The position numbers were made by a program, and so were the translations under genes. A stretch of DNA of 64,000 nucleotides from Rariglobus sp041662485 (lineage in GTDB: Bacteria; Verrucomicrobiota; Verrucomicrobiia; Opitutales; Opitutaceae). Location of the stretch: NCBI GenBank assembly GCA_041662485.1, contig JBAZSJ010000006.1, positions 62,001 through 126,000 on the forward strand, given 5' to 3'. Under the pieces are notes generated by a model, which searched no databases, had not been told where the DNA came from, and saw nothing but the letters and a program-made list of their open reading frames with translations. Positions 51,565 to 59,374 of the stretch are shown here, piece by piece (the stretch's first letter is position 1; each line of letters starts with the position of its first letter).

Positions 51565-52458
51565 ATGGCCCGCAAAAAAGCAGCCGCGCATCACGGTGGC
51601 GCCTGGAAAGTCGCCTACGCCGACTTCGTCACCGCCATGATGGCCCTCTTCATGGTGCTCTGGATCAGCTCCCAGGACAAAGAGGTGCTCATCGCCACCT
51701 CCCGCTATTTCCAGACCCCGTTCAAGTCGCCCCTAGACGCGAAATCCGGCCTGCTCAACTTCGAGTCGAACAAACCCGCCAGCAGCAGCGGCGGAGAGAA
51801 ATCCGCCACCGATCCGGCCGGAGGCAAGTCCACCAAATCCCAGAACATCGACCTCCAGTTCCTGAACTCCGTCGCCAAGGACGTCTATCGCCTGCTCAAC
51901 CTCGACGAGGCGCTCGCCGACAAGCCGATTGACGTGCAAGTCACCAGCGACGGCCTGCGCATCACCCTCTTCGACCGCGCCCACCAGCCGCTCTTTGAAG
52001 AACGCACCGCGAAGTTCACCCCATGGGGCAATTTCGTCATGCAAAGCCTCGCCTGGATGATCGACCGGAATGATTTTCACGTCGTCATCGAAGGCCACAC
52101 CCGCGCCGGCCTGAGCCTGCCCTCCCCCGACTACACCCCCTGGGAACTGTCCGCCGATCGCGCCAACGCCACCCGGCGCTCCCTCACCCGCTACGCCGTC
52201 GCCGAGCGGCTCATCGAACGCGTCACCGGCTACGCCGACACCCGCCCCGTTCCCCTGACCGCCCCCGACTCCGAGTCCAACCAGCGCGTCACGCTCAGCC
52301 TCCGTCTCGGCGACGACCACGGCAAAAAACCCGCCAAGCCCGCCCGCCCCCTTCCCCCCGCCACAAAAAACTCGCCGCCCGCAAAATTCACGGCGCCGTC
52401 GAACCGCCCCGCCCCTCCCCCCGCTGCGCCGCAAACCACGCCTCCTTCATCGCCATGA
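51565..52458 (+). CDS. motB: Flagellar stator protein MotB
   Basis: This 297-residue protein begins with a basic patch, then the single helix KVAYADFVTAMMALFMVLWI with the ion-binding Asp20. A linker leads to an OmpA-like peptidoglycan-binding domain (~120-250: LADKPIDVQVTSDGLRITLF, VVIEGHTRAGLSL, LSADRANATRRSLTRYAV). The C-terminal ~40 residues are Pro/Ala-rich and low-complexity. The Tyr-Ala-Asp context is that of proton-driven MotB. Its stop overlaps the next small gene as ATGA. Confidence 0.95.
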   Translation: MARKKAAAHHGGAWKVAYADFVTAMMALFMVLWISSQDKEVLIATSRYFQTPFKSPLDAKSGLLNFESNKPASSSGGEKSATDPAGGKSTKSQNIDLQFLNSVAKDVYRLLNLDEALADKPIDVQVTSDGLRITLFDRAHQPLFEERTAKFTPWGNFVMQSLAWMIDRNDFHVVIEGHTRAGLSLPSPDYTPWELSADRANATRRSLTRYAVAERLIERVTGYADTRPVPLTAPDSESNQRVTLSLRLGDDHGKKPAKPARPLPPATKNSPPAKFTAPSNRPAPPPAAPQTTPPSSP

Positions 52459-52685
52459 AACCTTTTCTGACCGACCGGCCGCGCGTCGACGCCCCTTCCC
52501 GCCAGCTCGAATCCGCGACCGCCCCTTCCGTTTTCACGGCATCCGGCTCCGCCACCCCGCCGACACCGCACGACGCCAACCAGATCGAATGCGTGCGCGA
52601 AGGCGACCGCATCACCCGTCTCGTCGTCACCTGCGCCTGCGGCGAACGCATCGAGATCGACTGCCTTTACGCCGCCAACCGCTGA
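52455..52685 (+). CDS. Small cysteine-containing protein of unknown function, coupled to motB
   Basis: This is a 76-residue protein. The N-terminal half is Pro/Ser/Thr-rich. The C-terminal ~33 residues form a compact block, IECVREGDRITRLVVTCACG followed by ERIEIDCLYAANR. It has four Cys, two in a CxC pair, compatible with a metal-binding or redox knuckle. No family is recognised. The ATG overlaps the motB stop, so it is probably co-translated with the stator genes and is the last gene of the second flagellar block. Confidence 0.7.
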   Translation: MKPFLTDRPRVDAPSRQLESATAPSVFTASGSATPPTPHDANQIECVREGDRITRLVVTCACGERIEIDCLYAANR

Positions 52686-52688
52686 GTA

Positions 52689-52823
52689 ATACCAAATGTC
52701 CTTTGGTTTTAGACTTTGTCGTGGCTCGTTGTAGGCCAGACCGCCGGTCTGGTCCTCCGAAAAGCCCGATCAGTGATCGGGCCTACACCAGGCTGAAGTC
52801 CAAATCCTAAAGGCGATCGGTAT
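52689..52823. repeat. 135-bp MITE-like imperfect inverted repeat with two internal hairpins, locus D
   Basis: Ends are ATACC (52689-52693) and GGTAT (52819-52823). Outer arms stay similar through CCTTTGG/CCTAAAGG and AGACTT/AAGTCC regions to GTAGGC (52731-52736) and GCCTAC (52781-52786). Inside are hairpin CCAGACC/GGTCTGG (52736-52742, 52746-52752) and hairpin GCCCGATCA/TGATCGGGC (52764-52772, 52774-52782). There is no transposase. It lies between the motB block and flgF. Confidence 0.65.
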
Positions 52824-53050
52824 AACCATGCCCGCGTCGGCGTTCGTCCGGCGTAGCGGCGAGCACCAGCGAGCCGGCGAACCTCCACTCGCTGGCGCTC
52901 GCGGCCACAATTCCAAGCCGAAGCAAGCTTTTGGGGCATGGGACCAATTGCGATTCGGCCGGCGGGGAAAAATCTGCCGGGCCCTGGACGATTATTCCAC
53001 CACCCGACATAAAGAGACATATAATATTGTAATTTAACGAGTTACATAGT
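52824..53050. other. Non-coding spacer upstream of flgF
   Basis: With the MITE-like element this makes a 394-nt gap without a supported gene. The first part is GC-rich with short inverted repeats (GGCGTTCG, GGCGAGCACC). The last ~50 bases turn AT-rich (CATAAAGAGACATATAATATTG, 53009-53030) just before the sigma-54-type element. TATAAT at 53021-53026 could also be a -10 box, but has no good -35. Confidence 0.5.
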
Positions 53051-53065
53051 TGGCATCACCCCTGC
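53051..53065 (+). promoter_or_regulatory. Sigma-54-type -24/-12 element ahead of flgF
   Basis: TGGCATCACCCCTGC matches TGGCA and TGC of the consensus with exact GG-N10-GC spacing (53052-53053, 53064-53065); position 6 is the allowed pyrimidine. The predicted start near 53077 is only 3 nt before the flgF ATG. Confidence 0.55.
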
Positions 53066-53079
53066 TATCTCTGAGGGGC

Positions 53080-53829
53080 ATGAACATAGGGCTCTACCAA
53101 AGCGCGGCGTCACTCAACTCGCTTGAGCGCTGGCAGGACGCGGTGGCGCAAAACATCACCTCCAGCCAGATCACCGGCTTCCGCCGCCGCACCGTGCAGG
53201 TCGCCGCCGAAAGCAACGGCGAGATCATGATCGACGCCGGTTCCCGCCCCGACCGCGGCGAGGGCATGGCCACTCTCTTCCCGCAGACCCGCTACGGCAT
53301 CACCTTCAAGCCCGGCGAAAACCATCCCACCCGCCGCGACCTCGACGTCGCCATCTCCGGCGACGGTTTCCTTACCGTGCGAAAACCCGATGGTGAACTC
53401 GCCTACACGCGCGACGGCCAGTTGCGTGTCCGCGCCGATCGCACCCTCGTCAACAGCCAGGGACTCGAAATTCTGTCCGAGTTGGGCAACCCCATTCAGC
53501 TCCAGTCCCAGGGCGGTTCGCCGGTCATCCTGCCCGACGGCACCATCCGTCAGGGCGACACCGTGATCGGCATGCTCGGCATCGCCAACACCGCCGACCC
53601 TTCGCGCCTGATTCCCCTGGCCGGCGGCCTCTTCGCCCCCGGTGCCGGTGCCGCCATGAAACCGGTTGAAAACCCCGTCGTGCAACAAGGCTACCTCGAA
53701 TCCAGCAACGTCGCCCCTCTTCGCGAGATGGTCGACCTGGTCAGCATCGCCCGCGCCTACGAGGCCAACCAAAAACTCATCCAGACCCGCGACAAGCTCA
53801 TGGGCACCACCATCGAAACCTTCTCCTAA
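53080..53829 (+). CDS. flgF: Flagellar basal-body rod protein FlgF
   Basis: This 249-residue proximal rod protein starts MNIGLYQSAASLNSLERWQD. The N-terminal rod motif is degenerate (VAQNITSSQITGFRRR instead of NNxANxxTxGF). The core DLDVAISGDGFLTVRKPDG and the C-terminal EMVDLVSIARAYEANQKLIQ are typical. An in-frame TTG at 53050 would add ten residues but lies inside the promoter-like element, so the ATG at 53080 was chosen. First gene of the third flagellar block. Confidence 0.93.
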   Translation: MNIGLYQSAASLNSLERWQDAVAQNITSSQITGFRRRTVQVAAESNGEIMIDAGSRPDRGEGMATLFPQTRYGITFKPGENHPTRRDLDVAISGDGFLTVRKPDGELAYTRDGQLRVRADRTLVNSQGLEILSELGNPIQLQSQGGSPVILPDGTIRQGDTVIGMLGIANTADPSRLIPLAGGLFAPGAGAAMKPVENPVVQQGYLESSNVAPLREMVDLVSIARAYEANQKLIQTRDKLMGTTIETFS

Positions 53830-53843
53830 CCCCCCGACGCCCC

Positions 53844-54626
53844 ATGAATCTCTCCCTCTACTCCGCCGCCACCGGCATGGAAGCCCAGCAGCTCAACCTG
53901 AACACCATCGCGAACAACCTCGCGAACGTAAACACCCCCGGCTTCAAGCGCAGCACCATCGAGTTTCAAGACCTGCTCTACCAGCGGCCCCGCGGCGCCG
54001 GCTCCGAGTCTGGCGGCGGCAACATGGTCCCCACCGGCATCGAGGTCGGCAACGGCTCCCGCGTCGCCGCCACCGCCAAGGTCTTCACCCAGGGCCAGCT
54101 CACCAACACCGGCGAAAAACTCGACCTCGCCCTTCAAGGCGACGGCTTCTTCGAGGTGCAGCGCCCCGACGGCACCGTCGCCTATACCCGCGACGGCTCC
54201 TTCAAGCTCAACGCCTCCGGCCAGGTCGTCACCTCCGACGGCCTCCCCGTCCTCAGCGGCTTTCAAAACGTCCCGGCCGGCACCGTCGCCATCAACGTAT
54301 CCGAATCCGGTGACGTCACCTACCAGACCGCCTCCGGCAACACCTCCTTCCGCCTCACCGTCTCCCGCTTCGCCAACCCCGCCGGACTCCAAAGCATGGG
54401 CGGCAACCTCTACACCGAAACCGCCGCCAGCGGCACCCCCGAATCCGGACAGCCCGGCGAACAGGGCTACGCCAGCGTCATGCAGGGCTACATCGAGACT
54501 TCCAACGTCAATATCGTCGAAGAGATGGTCAACCTCATCGTCGCCCAGCGCGCCTACGAGGTGAACAGCAAGTCCATCCAGACCTCCGACGAGATGCTGC
54601 AAAACATCAACCAGCTCAAACGCTGA
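53844..54626 (+). CDS. flgG: Flagellar basal-body distal rod protein FlgG
   Basis: This 260-residue protein has the canonical rod motif TIANNLANVNTPGFKRSTIE (~26-45), the FlgG-type insert YQRPRGAGSESGGGNMVPTG, the core DLALQGDGFFEVQRPDG, and C-terminal NIVEEMVNLIVAQRAYEVNS. Length equals E. coli FlgG (260). It lies 14 nt after flgF and 5 nt before flgA, the same order as in many flgFGA operons. Confidence 0.97.
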   Translation: MNLSLYSAATGMEAQQLNLNTIANNLANVNTPGFKRSTIEFQDLLYQRPRGAGSESGGGNMVPTGIEVGNGSRVAATAKVFTQGQLTNTGEKLDLALQGDGFFEVQRPDGTVAYTRDGSFKLNASGQVVTSDGLPVLSGFQNVPAGTVAINVSESGDVTYQTASGNTSFRLTVSRFANPAGLQSMGGNLYTETAASGTPESGQPGEQGYASVMQGYIETSNVNIVEEMVNLIVAQRAYEVNSKSIQTSDEMLQNINQLKR

Positions 54627-54631
54627 TCCCC

Positions 54632-55321
54632 ATGCCGCGCCTCCTCGCCATCCTCTGCTGCCTGCTCGCCTTCGCCACCCCGCCGCGCGCGACCGCCGCC
54701 GAGGCCGCCGCGCCCGATCCCTGGCTCGTCTCGCTCAACGCCCAGCTCGCCACGCGCTACCGCACCACCGGCGACCTCCGGCTTTCCTGGAACCGCGCCC
54801 GCCCCGCCTCCGCCCCCGCCGACGCCGAACTCGTCATCGTCTCCGCCCCCGCCGAACTCGCACCCCAGCTCCTCGTCACCGTCCGCGCCAAATCCCCCTC
54901 CGGCCAGGAAAGCGAATACACGCTCATCCTGCGCGCCGAACTCTGGCGCGACGGCTGGACGCTCCGCGAACCCGCCGTCATCGCCACCCCTCTCAATTCC
55001 ACCGCGCTCGACACCCGCCGCTACGACGCCCTCCGCGAACGCGACGCCCTCTTCTCCGAATCCCTCGCCGAACTCGACTTCGCCCGCAGCGTCCCCGCCG
55101 GCCGCCTTCTCACGTGGCGCGACGTCGTTCGCCGCCCTCTGGTTCGCCGCGGTCAGGCCGTCGATGTCGTCGCCACCGATGGCAACCTCACCGTCACCCT
55201 CCGCGCCATCGCGCTCGACGACGCCGCCCGCGGCGAATCCGTGCGCGTCCGCAACCCCGATTCCAAAAAAGACTTCGTCGCCATCGTCATCGCCGAGGCC
55301 CGCGCCTCCGTCCGTTTCTAA
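54632..55321 (+). CDS. flgA: Flagellar P-ring chaperone FlgA
   Basis: This 229-residue periplasmic protein helps FlgI assemble the P-ring. A signal peptide (LLAILCCLLAFATPPRATAA) precedes a variable domain (~35-120). The C-terminal SAF domain includes ARSVPAGRLLTWRDVVRRPL, GQAVDVVATDGNLTVTLRAI and RGESVRVRNPDSKKDFVAIV. flgH and flgI follow, consistent with ring assembly. Confidence 0.92.
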   Translation: MPRLLAILCCLLAFATPPRATAAEAAAPDPWLVSLNAQLATRYRTTGDLRLSWNRARPASAPADAELVIVSAPAELAPQLLVTVRAKSPSGQESEYTLILRAELWRDGWTLREPAVIATPLNSTALDTRRYDALRERDALFSESLAELDFARSVPAGRLLTWRDVVRRPLVRRGQAVDVVATDGNLTVTLRAIALDDAARGESVRVRNPDSKKDFVAIVIAEARASVRF

Positions 55322-55341
55322 CCCTTCCCCCTCTCCCCGTC

Positions 55342-55953
55342 ATGCGCTCACGCCTCCTGCCGCTCATCCTCATCCTCCCTTCCCTCGCTTTCGCCGACTC
55401 CCTCTGGACCGCCGCCGGCTCGCGCGAACAGGGCATCGCCGCCGACCTCAAAGCCGCCCAGGTCGGAGACATCATCACCATCGTCATCGCCGAAAACGCC
55501 GTCCAGACCGCCTCCCAAAGCAAGTCCAGCAACAGCGCCAGCAACATGGACGCCTCCGTCAGCCAGTTCCTGTTTCCAAAATCCGTCAGCAGTTTCGGCA
55601 CCCTCAAAGGCTCGCTCCCCGCCATCAAGTTTGGAGGCACCTCCGACTTCAAGGGCGGCGGCGACGTCAACAACAGCCAGTCCATCACCGCCCGCGCCGC
55701 CGTGCTGATCACCGACGTCCTTCCCAACGGCAACCTCGTCATCGCCGGCGCCCGCCGCATCAGCTTCTCCGGCGAGACCCAAAACATCGTGCTCCACGGC
55801 ATCGTCCGCCCCGCCGACGTCACCAGCGACAACACCATTCTCTCGAGCAACATCGCCGAGGCCCGCCTCGAATTCATCTCCGAAGGCACTCTCACCGACG
55901 CCCAAAAACGCGGCTGGCTGAGCAAGATCTACGAGAAACTCCGCCCCCTCTGA
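55342..55953 (+). CDS. flgH: Flagellar L-ring protein FlgH
   Basis: This 203-residue outer-membrane ring protein shows the FlgH blocks ADLKAAQVGDIITIVIAENA, GGDVNNSQSITARAAVLITD and LPNGNLVIAGARRISFSGET, with the C-terminal VTSDNTILSSNIAEARLEFI. The signal sequence LILILPSLAFADSLW has no lipobox Cys, whereas most FlgH proteins are lipoproteins. The frame is open far upstream, but only the ATG at 55342 gives a signal peptide. Its leader is almost pure pyrimidine with no Shine-Dalgarno. Confidence 0.95.
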   Translation: MRSRLLPLILILPSLAFADSLWTAAGSREQGIAADLKAAQVGDIITIVIAENAVQTASQSKSSNSASNMDASVSQFLFPKSVSSFGTLKGSLPAIKFGGTSDFKGGGDVNNSQSITARAAVLITDVLPNGNLVIAGARRISFSGETQNIVLHGIVRPADVTSDNTILSSNIAEARLEFISEGTLTDAQKRGWLSKIYEKLRPL

Positions 55954-55970
55954 TCCTCCCGCCACCCGCC

Positions 55971-57071
55971 ATGCGCCGTCTCCTCCTCATCCTCGCCTTC
56001 GTTCTTCCGCTCGCCCTCCCCGCCGCGCGCGTCAAGGACCTCGCGCGCATCGACGGCCAGCGGGACAATCAGCTCGTCGGCTACGGCATCGTTGTCGGCC
56101 TCGCCGGCGACGGAGATTCCAACGCCCTCACCACCCTCCGCTCCGTCGGCAACATCCTTGAGCGAAACGGCCTCAAGATCGACCCCACCCAGATCAAGGC
56201 AAAGAACGCCGCCGCCGTCATGATCACCGCCGACATCGGCGCCTTCCTCAAGTCCGGCGCACGCATCGACGTCACTGTCGCCTCCCTCGGCGACGCCAAA
56301 TCCCTCCAGGGCGCCGTGCTTCTCCAGACCCCTCTCATGGGCGCGGACGGCCGCGTCTACGCCGTCGCCCAAGGCCCCATCGCCGTCGGCGGCTTTCTCG
56401 GCGGCGCGGGCGGCGCGGGCGGCGCGGGCGGCGCCACCGTCCAGAAAAACCATCCCACCGTCGGGATCATCAGCAACGGCGCCATCGTCGAACGCGAGAT
56501 CCCCGCCACCTTCGTGAAAGACGGCCGCCTCGCCTTCTCCCTTCACAACCCCGACTTCACCTCCGCCTCCCGCATGGCCGACGCCATCAACCTCGCCTTC
56601 CCCGAGACCGAGGCCCGCGCCCGCGACGCCGTCACCGTCGATCTCAAGCTCCCCCCTGCTTACGTGGGCCGCGACGTCATGTTTCTGGCCGACGTCGGCG
56701 CCGTCACCGTCATCACCGATATCCTCGCCCGCGTCGTCATCAACGAACGCACCGGCACCATCGTCGCCACCGCGCCCGTGGGCCTGTCCCAGGTCGCCAT
56801 CAGCCACGGCTCCCTCACCATCACGATCGCCTCCACCCTGAACGTTTCCCAACCCGGCGCCTTCAGCGGAGGCAAGACCGCCATCACCCCCACGACCCAG
56901 GCCGACGTGAAGGAATCCAAGGGCAGCTTCATTGTCGTTCCCGAAAGCCCCTCGATCGACCGGCTCGCCTCCGCCCTCAACGCCCTCGGCGTCAGCACCC
57001 GCGAGATGATGTCGATCTTCCAGACCCTCAAGACAGCCGGCGCGCTTCAGGCCGAGCTCATCATCAACTGA
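55971..57071 (+). CDS. flgI: Flagellar P-ring protein FlgI
   Basis: This 366-residue periplasmic ring protein has a signal peptide (LLLILAFVLPLALPAARVKD) and family blocks: IDGQRDNQLVGYGIVVGLAG, NAAAVMITADIGAFLKSGAR, INERTGTIVATAPVGLSQVA and a C-terminal VSTREMMSIFQTLKTAGALQ. A Gly/Ala run at ~144-155 is encoded by a 9-bp tandem repeat. FlgI normally binds around the rod with FlgA help. Start at 55971 by signal peptide. Confidence 0.96.
   Translation: MRRLLLILAFVLPLALPAARVKDLARIDGQRDNQLVGYGIVVGLAGDGDSNALTTLRSVGNILERNGLKIDPTQIKAKNAAAVMITADIGAFLKSGARIDVTVASLGDAKSLQGAVLLQTPLMGADGRVYAVAQGPIAVGGFLGGAGGAGGAGGATVQKNHPTVGIISNGAIVEREIPATFVKDGRLAFSLHNPDFTSASRMADAINLAFPETEARARDAVTVDLKLPPAYVGRDVMFLADVGAVTVITDILARVVINERTGTIVATAPVGLSQVAISHGSLTITIASTLNVSQPGAFSGGKTAITPTTQADVKESKGSFIVVPESPSIDRLASALNALGVSTREMMSIFQTLKTAGALQAELIIN
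56400..56435 (+). repeat. Four-copy 9-bp tandem repeat in flgI
   Basis: Unit GGCGGCGCG occurs at 56400-56408, 56409-56417 and 56418-56426, and as GGCGGCGCC at 56427-56435. It encodes repeated Gly-Gly-Ala. Changes in copy number would stay in frame. Confidence 0.9.
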
Positions 57072-57084
57072 TCGCCTCCCCGCC

Positions 57085-57426
57085 ATGTCCATCGACCCCG
57101 TCTCCGCCCTTTCCTCCTCCACCGGCTCAGCCCCCATGACGGCGGACGACACGACCGCGCACCGCCCCACGCCGGCCGAGCTCACCCGCGCCTCCCAGCA
57201 GTTCGAAGCCATCATGATCCGCCAGCTCCTCGCCCCCGCCATCGAGCCCATGATGAACGGCGGCTCCCTGGGCGGCGGTTCCGATTCCGGCTCCGGCGGC
57301 GGCGTCTACGGCTACATGCTCACCGATGTGCTCGCCACTTCCATTTCCCAAGGCGGCGGCCTCGGCCTGTCCGGCGTCATCAGCAAACAACTTTCCCCCG
57401 CGGTCACCGCCGCGGACCCGTCATGA
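57085..57426 (+). CDS. flgJ: Rod-binding protein FlgJ, N-terminal domain only
   Basis: This 113-residue rod cap/scaffold protein has the core signature ELTRASQQFEAIMIRQLLAP, followed by a Gly/Ser-rich loop and YGYMLTDVLATSISQGGGLG. The muramidase domain of enterobacterial FlgJ (313 residues) is absent, so a separate peptidoglycan hydrolase must open the wall for the rod. The stop overlaps the flgN-like gene (ATGA, 57423-57426). Confidence 0.92.
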   Translation: MSIDPVSALSSSTGSAPMTADDTTAHRPTPAELTRASQQFEAIMIRQLLAPAIEPMMNGGSLGGGSDSGSGGGVYGYMLTDVLATSISQGGGLGLSGVISKQLSPAVTAADPS

Positions 57427-57920
57427 ACCAGATCACGTTCGTTCCCATCGTGGAACTCCTTCGCGCGGAACTCGCCGGCTACGGCGGCCTTCTCGCGCTC
57501 TTCGACGAACAGCAAAGCCAGCTCTGGCGCCGCGAGGTCCAGACCGTGGCCGAGACTTCCCTGGCCATCGAACAGCTTGCCGCCGAAATCGCCCGCGACC
57601 GCGAGGCCCGCGAAGCCTGGGTCACCCGCTTCGCCTCCGCCCACGACCAGCCCGCCGACACCAGCCTCCGCCGCCTCCTGCCGTTTTTCCCCACCGACCA
57701 GCAGCCGCTCATCGGCGCCCTGATCGACGAAATCAACCACCTCCTCCACCGCGTCCGCCGCCGCGCCCACCAAAACCGCTCCATCCTCGCCCGCGCCGTC
57801 GAGCTTCATCACGACGTCATCGCCAGCCTCCACCCCGCCGGACGTCCCCGCACCTACGCCCCCTCCGGTCGCGTCGGCCACATCACCGGGCCGGCCTCCA
57901 CTCTCCGCGCCACCGGCTGA
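57423..57920 (+). CDS. flgN: FlgN-like chaperone for hook-filament junction proteins
   Basis: This 165-residue helical cytoplasmic protein has an N-terminal helix pair (VELLRAELAGYGGLLALFDE) and a C-terminal substrate-binding segment (RRRAHQNRSILARAVELHHD). It ends with a Tyr-Ala-Pro-Ser-Gly stretch, as in FlgN/FlgN-like proteins (TY.p.G). flgK and flgL, its expected clients, follow directly. Sequence conservation of the family is low, so gene order carries much of the call. Confidence 0.78.
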   Translation: MNQITFVPIVELLRAELAGYGGLLALFDEQQSQLWRREVQTVAETSLAIEQLAAEIARDREAREAWVTRFASAHDQPADTSLRRLLPFFPTDQQPLIGALIDEINHLLHRVRRRAHQNRSILARAVELHHDVIASLHPAGRPRTYAPSGRVGHITGPASTLRATG

Positions 57921-57939
57921 TCACCCCCCTTCCCCCGCC

Positions 57940-59358
57940 ATGTCCGGCCTCTTCGCCAGCCTCAACCAGTCCGTCAAAGCCCTCAACGCCCAGTCCCGCG
58001 GCGTCGAAACCGCCGGCCGCAATCTCGCCAACGTCAACAACGCCGACTACGCCCGCCAACGCGTGCTCTTCGGCGACCGCGGCACCGTCCTCACGCCCCA
58101 GGGCGCCGAGTCCCTCGGCATCGAGGCCAAGGCCATCCAGCAGATCCGCGACTCCCTCATCGACCAGCAGGTCGGCCGCGAAATCGCCCGCACCGCCAGC
58201 CTCCAGTCCCAGAGCGACGCCTACGCCAAGGCCCAGGCCGCCCTCGGCGAATCCATCGACCGCACCGAGACCACCGGCGACACCGCCTCCTCCGGCGAGG
58301 GCCTCTCCGGCGCCTTCGGCGAATTCTTCAACGCCCTCCAGGCCTTCGCCGCCCGCCCCACCGATCTCGGCGAACGCCAAAACCTCGTCCAACGCGCCGA
58401 CATCCTCGCCGAACGTTTCCGCGTCACCGACTCCCGCCTCGAGCAAATCCAGACCGACCTCGGCACCCAGGTCCAGAGCGACACCGACGACGTCAACCGC
58501 CTCCTCTCCACCGTCGCCGACCTCAACGGCCAGATCGGCCGCCTCGAAATCAACGCCGTCGGCTCCGCCGTCGACCTCCGCGACCAACGCCAGGCCACCA
58601 TCGAAAAACTCGCCGCCAAGATCGGCTCCGAGACGCGCCCCAACGCCACCGAAACCGGCCAGCTCGACGTCTTTGTCCGCGACGCCGGCGGCAACCCCGT
58701 CGTCCTCGTCAGCCTCGCCGTCGTGGCCAACCCCGTCGCCTTCGACGGCGCCCAGCTCACCGCCGGCACCGCCGCCACCCCCGTCGCGCTCTCCTCCGGC
58801 TCGATCAACGGCCTCCTCACCGCACGCGACGGCGCCGTTCAAGACCTCCGCGACCAGCTCGACGATTTCGCGAGCCAGCTCGCCGTATCCGTCAACGCCG
58901 CCTACAACCCCACCGGCGCCACCGGCGACTTCTTCGCCTACAATCCCGCCGCACCCGCCTCCACCCTCGCCCTCGCCGCCGGCCTCACCCCCGTTTCCCT
59001 CAAGGCCTCCGACGGCGGCGCCTCCGCCGACAACACCCTCGCCGCCGCCGTCGCCGCCCTCTCCGCACACCCTTTCTCCATCGGCTCCGGCGACCTCATC
59101 GACGGCACTTTCAGCCAATATTATTCCGGCGTCGTCAGCGATTTCGGCCGCACCGTGTCCGGCACCGACGGCCGCCTCGCCGACCAGACCAACATCGAAA
59201 ACCTCGTGCGCCAGCAGCGCCAGTCCGTCAGCGGCGTTTCCATGGACGAGGAAATGGCCGACCTTCTCAAATACCAGCGCGCCTTCGAAGCCTCCTCAAA
59301 GGTCATCTCCATCATCGACGGACTTCTCGACGTCGTCGTCAACCGCCTCATCCGCTAA
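57940..59358 (+). CDS. flgK: Flagellar hook-associated protein FlgK (HAP1)
   Basis: This is a 472-residue hook-filament junction protein. N-terminal VETAGRNLANVNNADYARQR (~20-39) is the HAP1/rod-type motif. The middle has GLSGAFGEFFNALQAFAARP and TVADLNGQIGRLEINAVG. The C-terminal coiled D0 is GVSMDEEMADLLKYQRAFEA, then SSKVISIIDGLLDVVVNRLI. Length is slightly below E. coli FlgK (547), consistent with the compact style of this flagellum. Confidence 0.96.
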   Translation: MSGLFASLNQSVKALNAQSRGVETAGRNLANVNNADYARQRVLFGDRGTVLTPQGAESLGIEAKAIQQIRDSLIDQQVGREIARTASLQSQSDAYAKAQAALGESIDRTETTGDTASSGEGLSGAFGEFFNALQAFAARPTDLGERQNLVQRADILAERFRVTDSRLEQIQTDLGTQVQSDTDDVNRLLSTVADLNGQIGRLEINAVGSAVDLRDQRQATIEKLAAKIGSETRPNATETGQLDVFVRDAGGNPVVLVSLAVVANPVAFDGAQLTAGTAATPVALSSGSINGLLTARDGAVQDLRDQLDDFASQLAVSVNAAYNPTGATGDFFAYNPAAPASTLALAAGLTPVSLKASDGGASADNTLAAAVAALSAHPFSIGSGDLIDGTFSQYYSGVVSDFGRTVSGTDGRLADQTNIENLVRQQRQSVSGVSMDEEMADLLKYQRAFEASSKVISIIDGLLDVVVNRLIR

Positions 59359-59374
59359 CCTGCCCCTCCCCGCC

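Noticed and set aside
53009..53030. Sigma-70 promoter for flgF based on TATAAT at 53021
   Set aside because: No acceptable -35 hexamer at 16-18 bp; the downstream GG-N10-GC element is a better fit.
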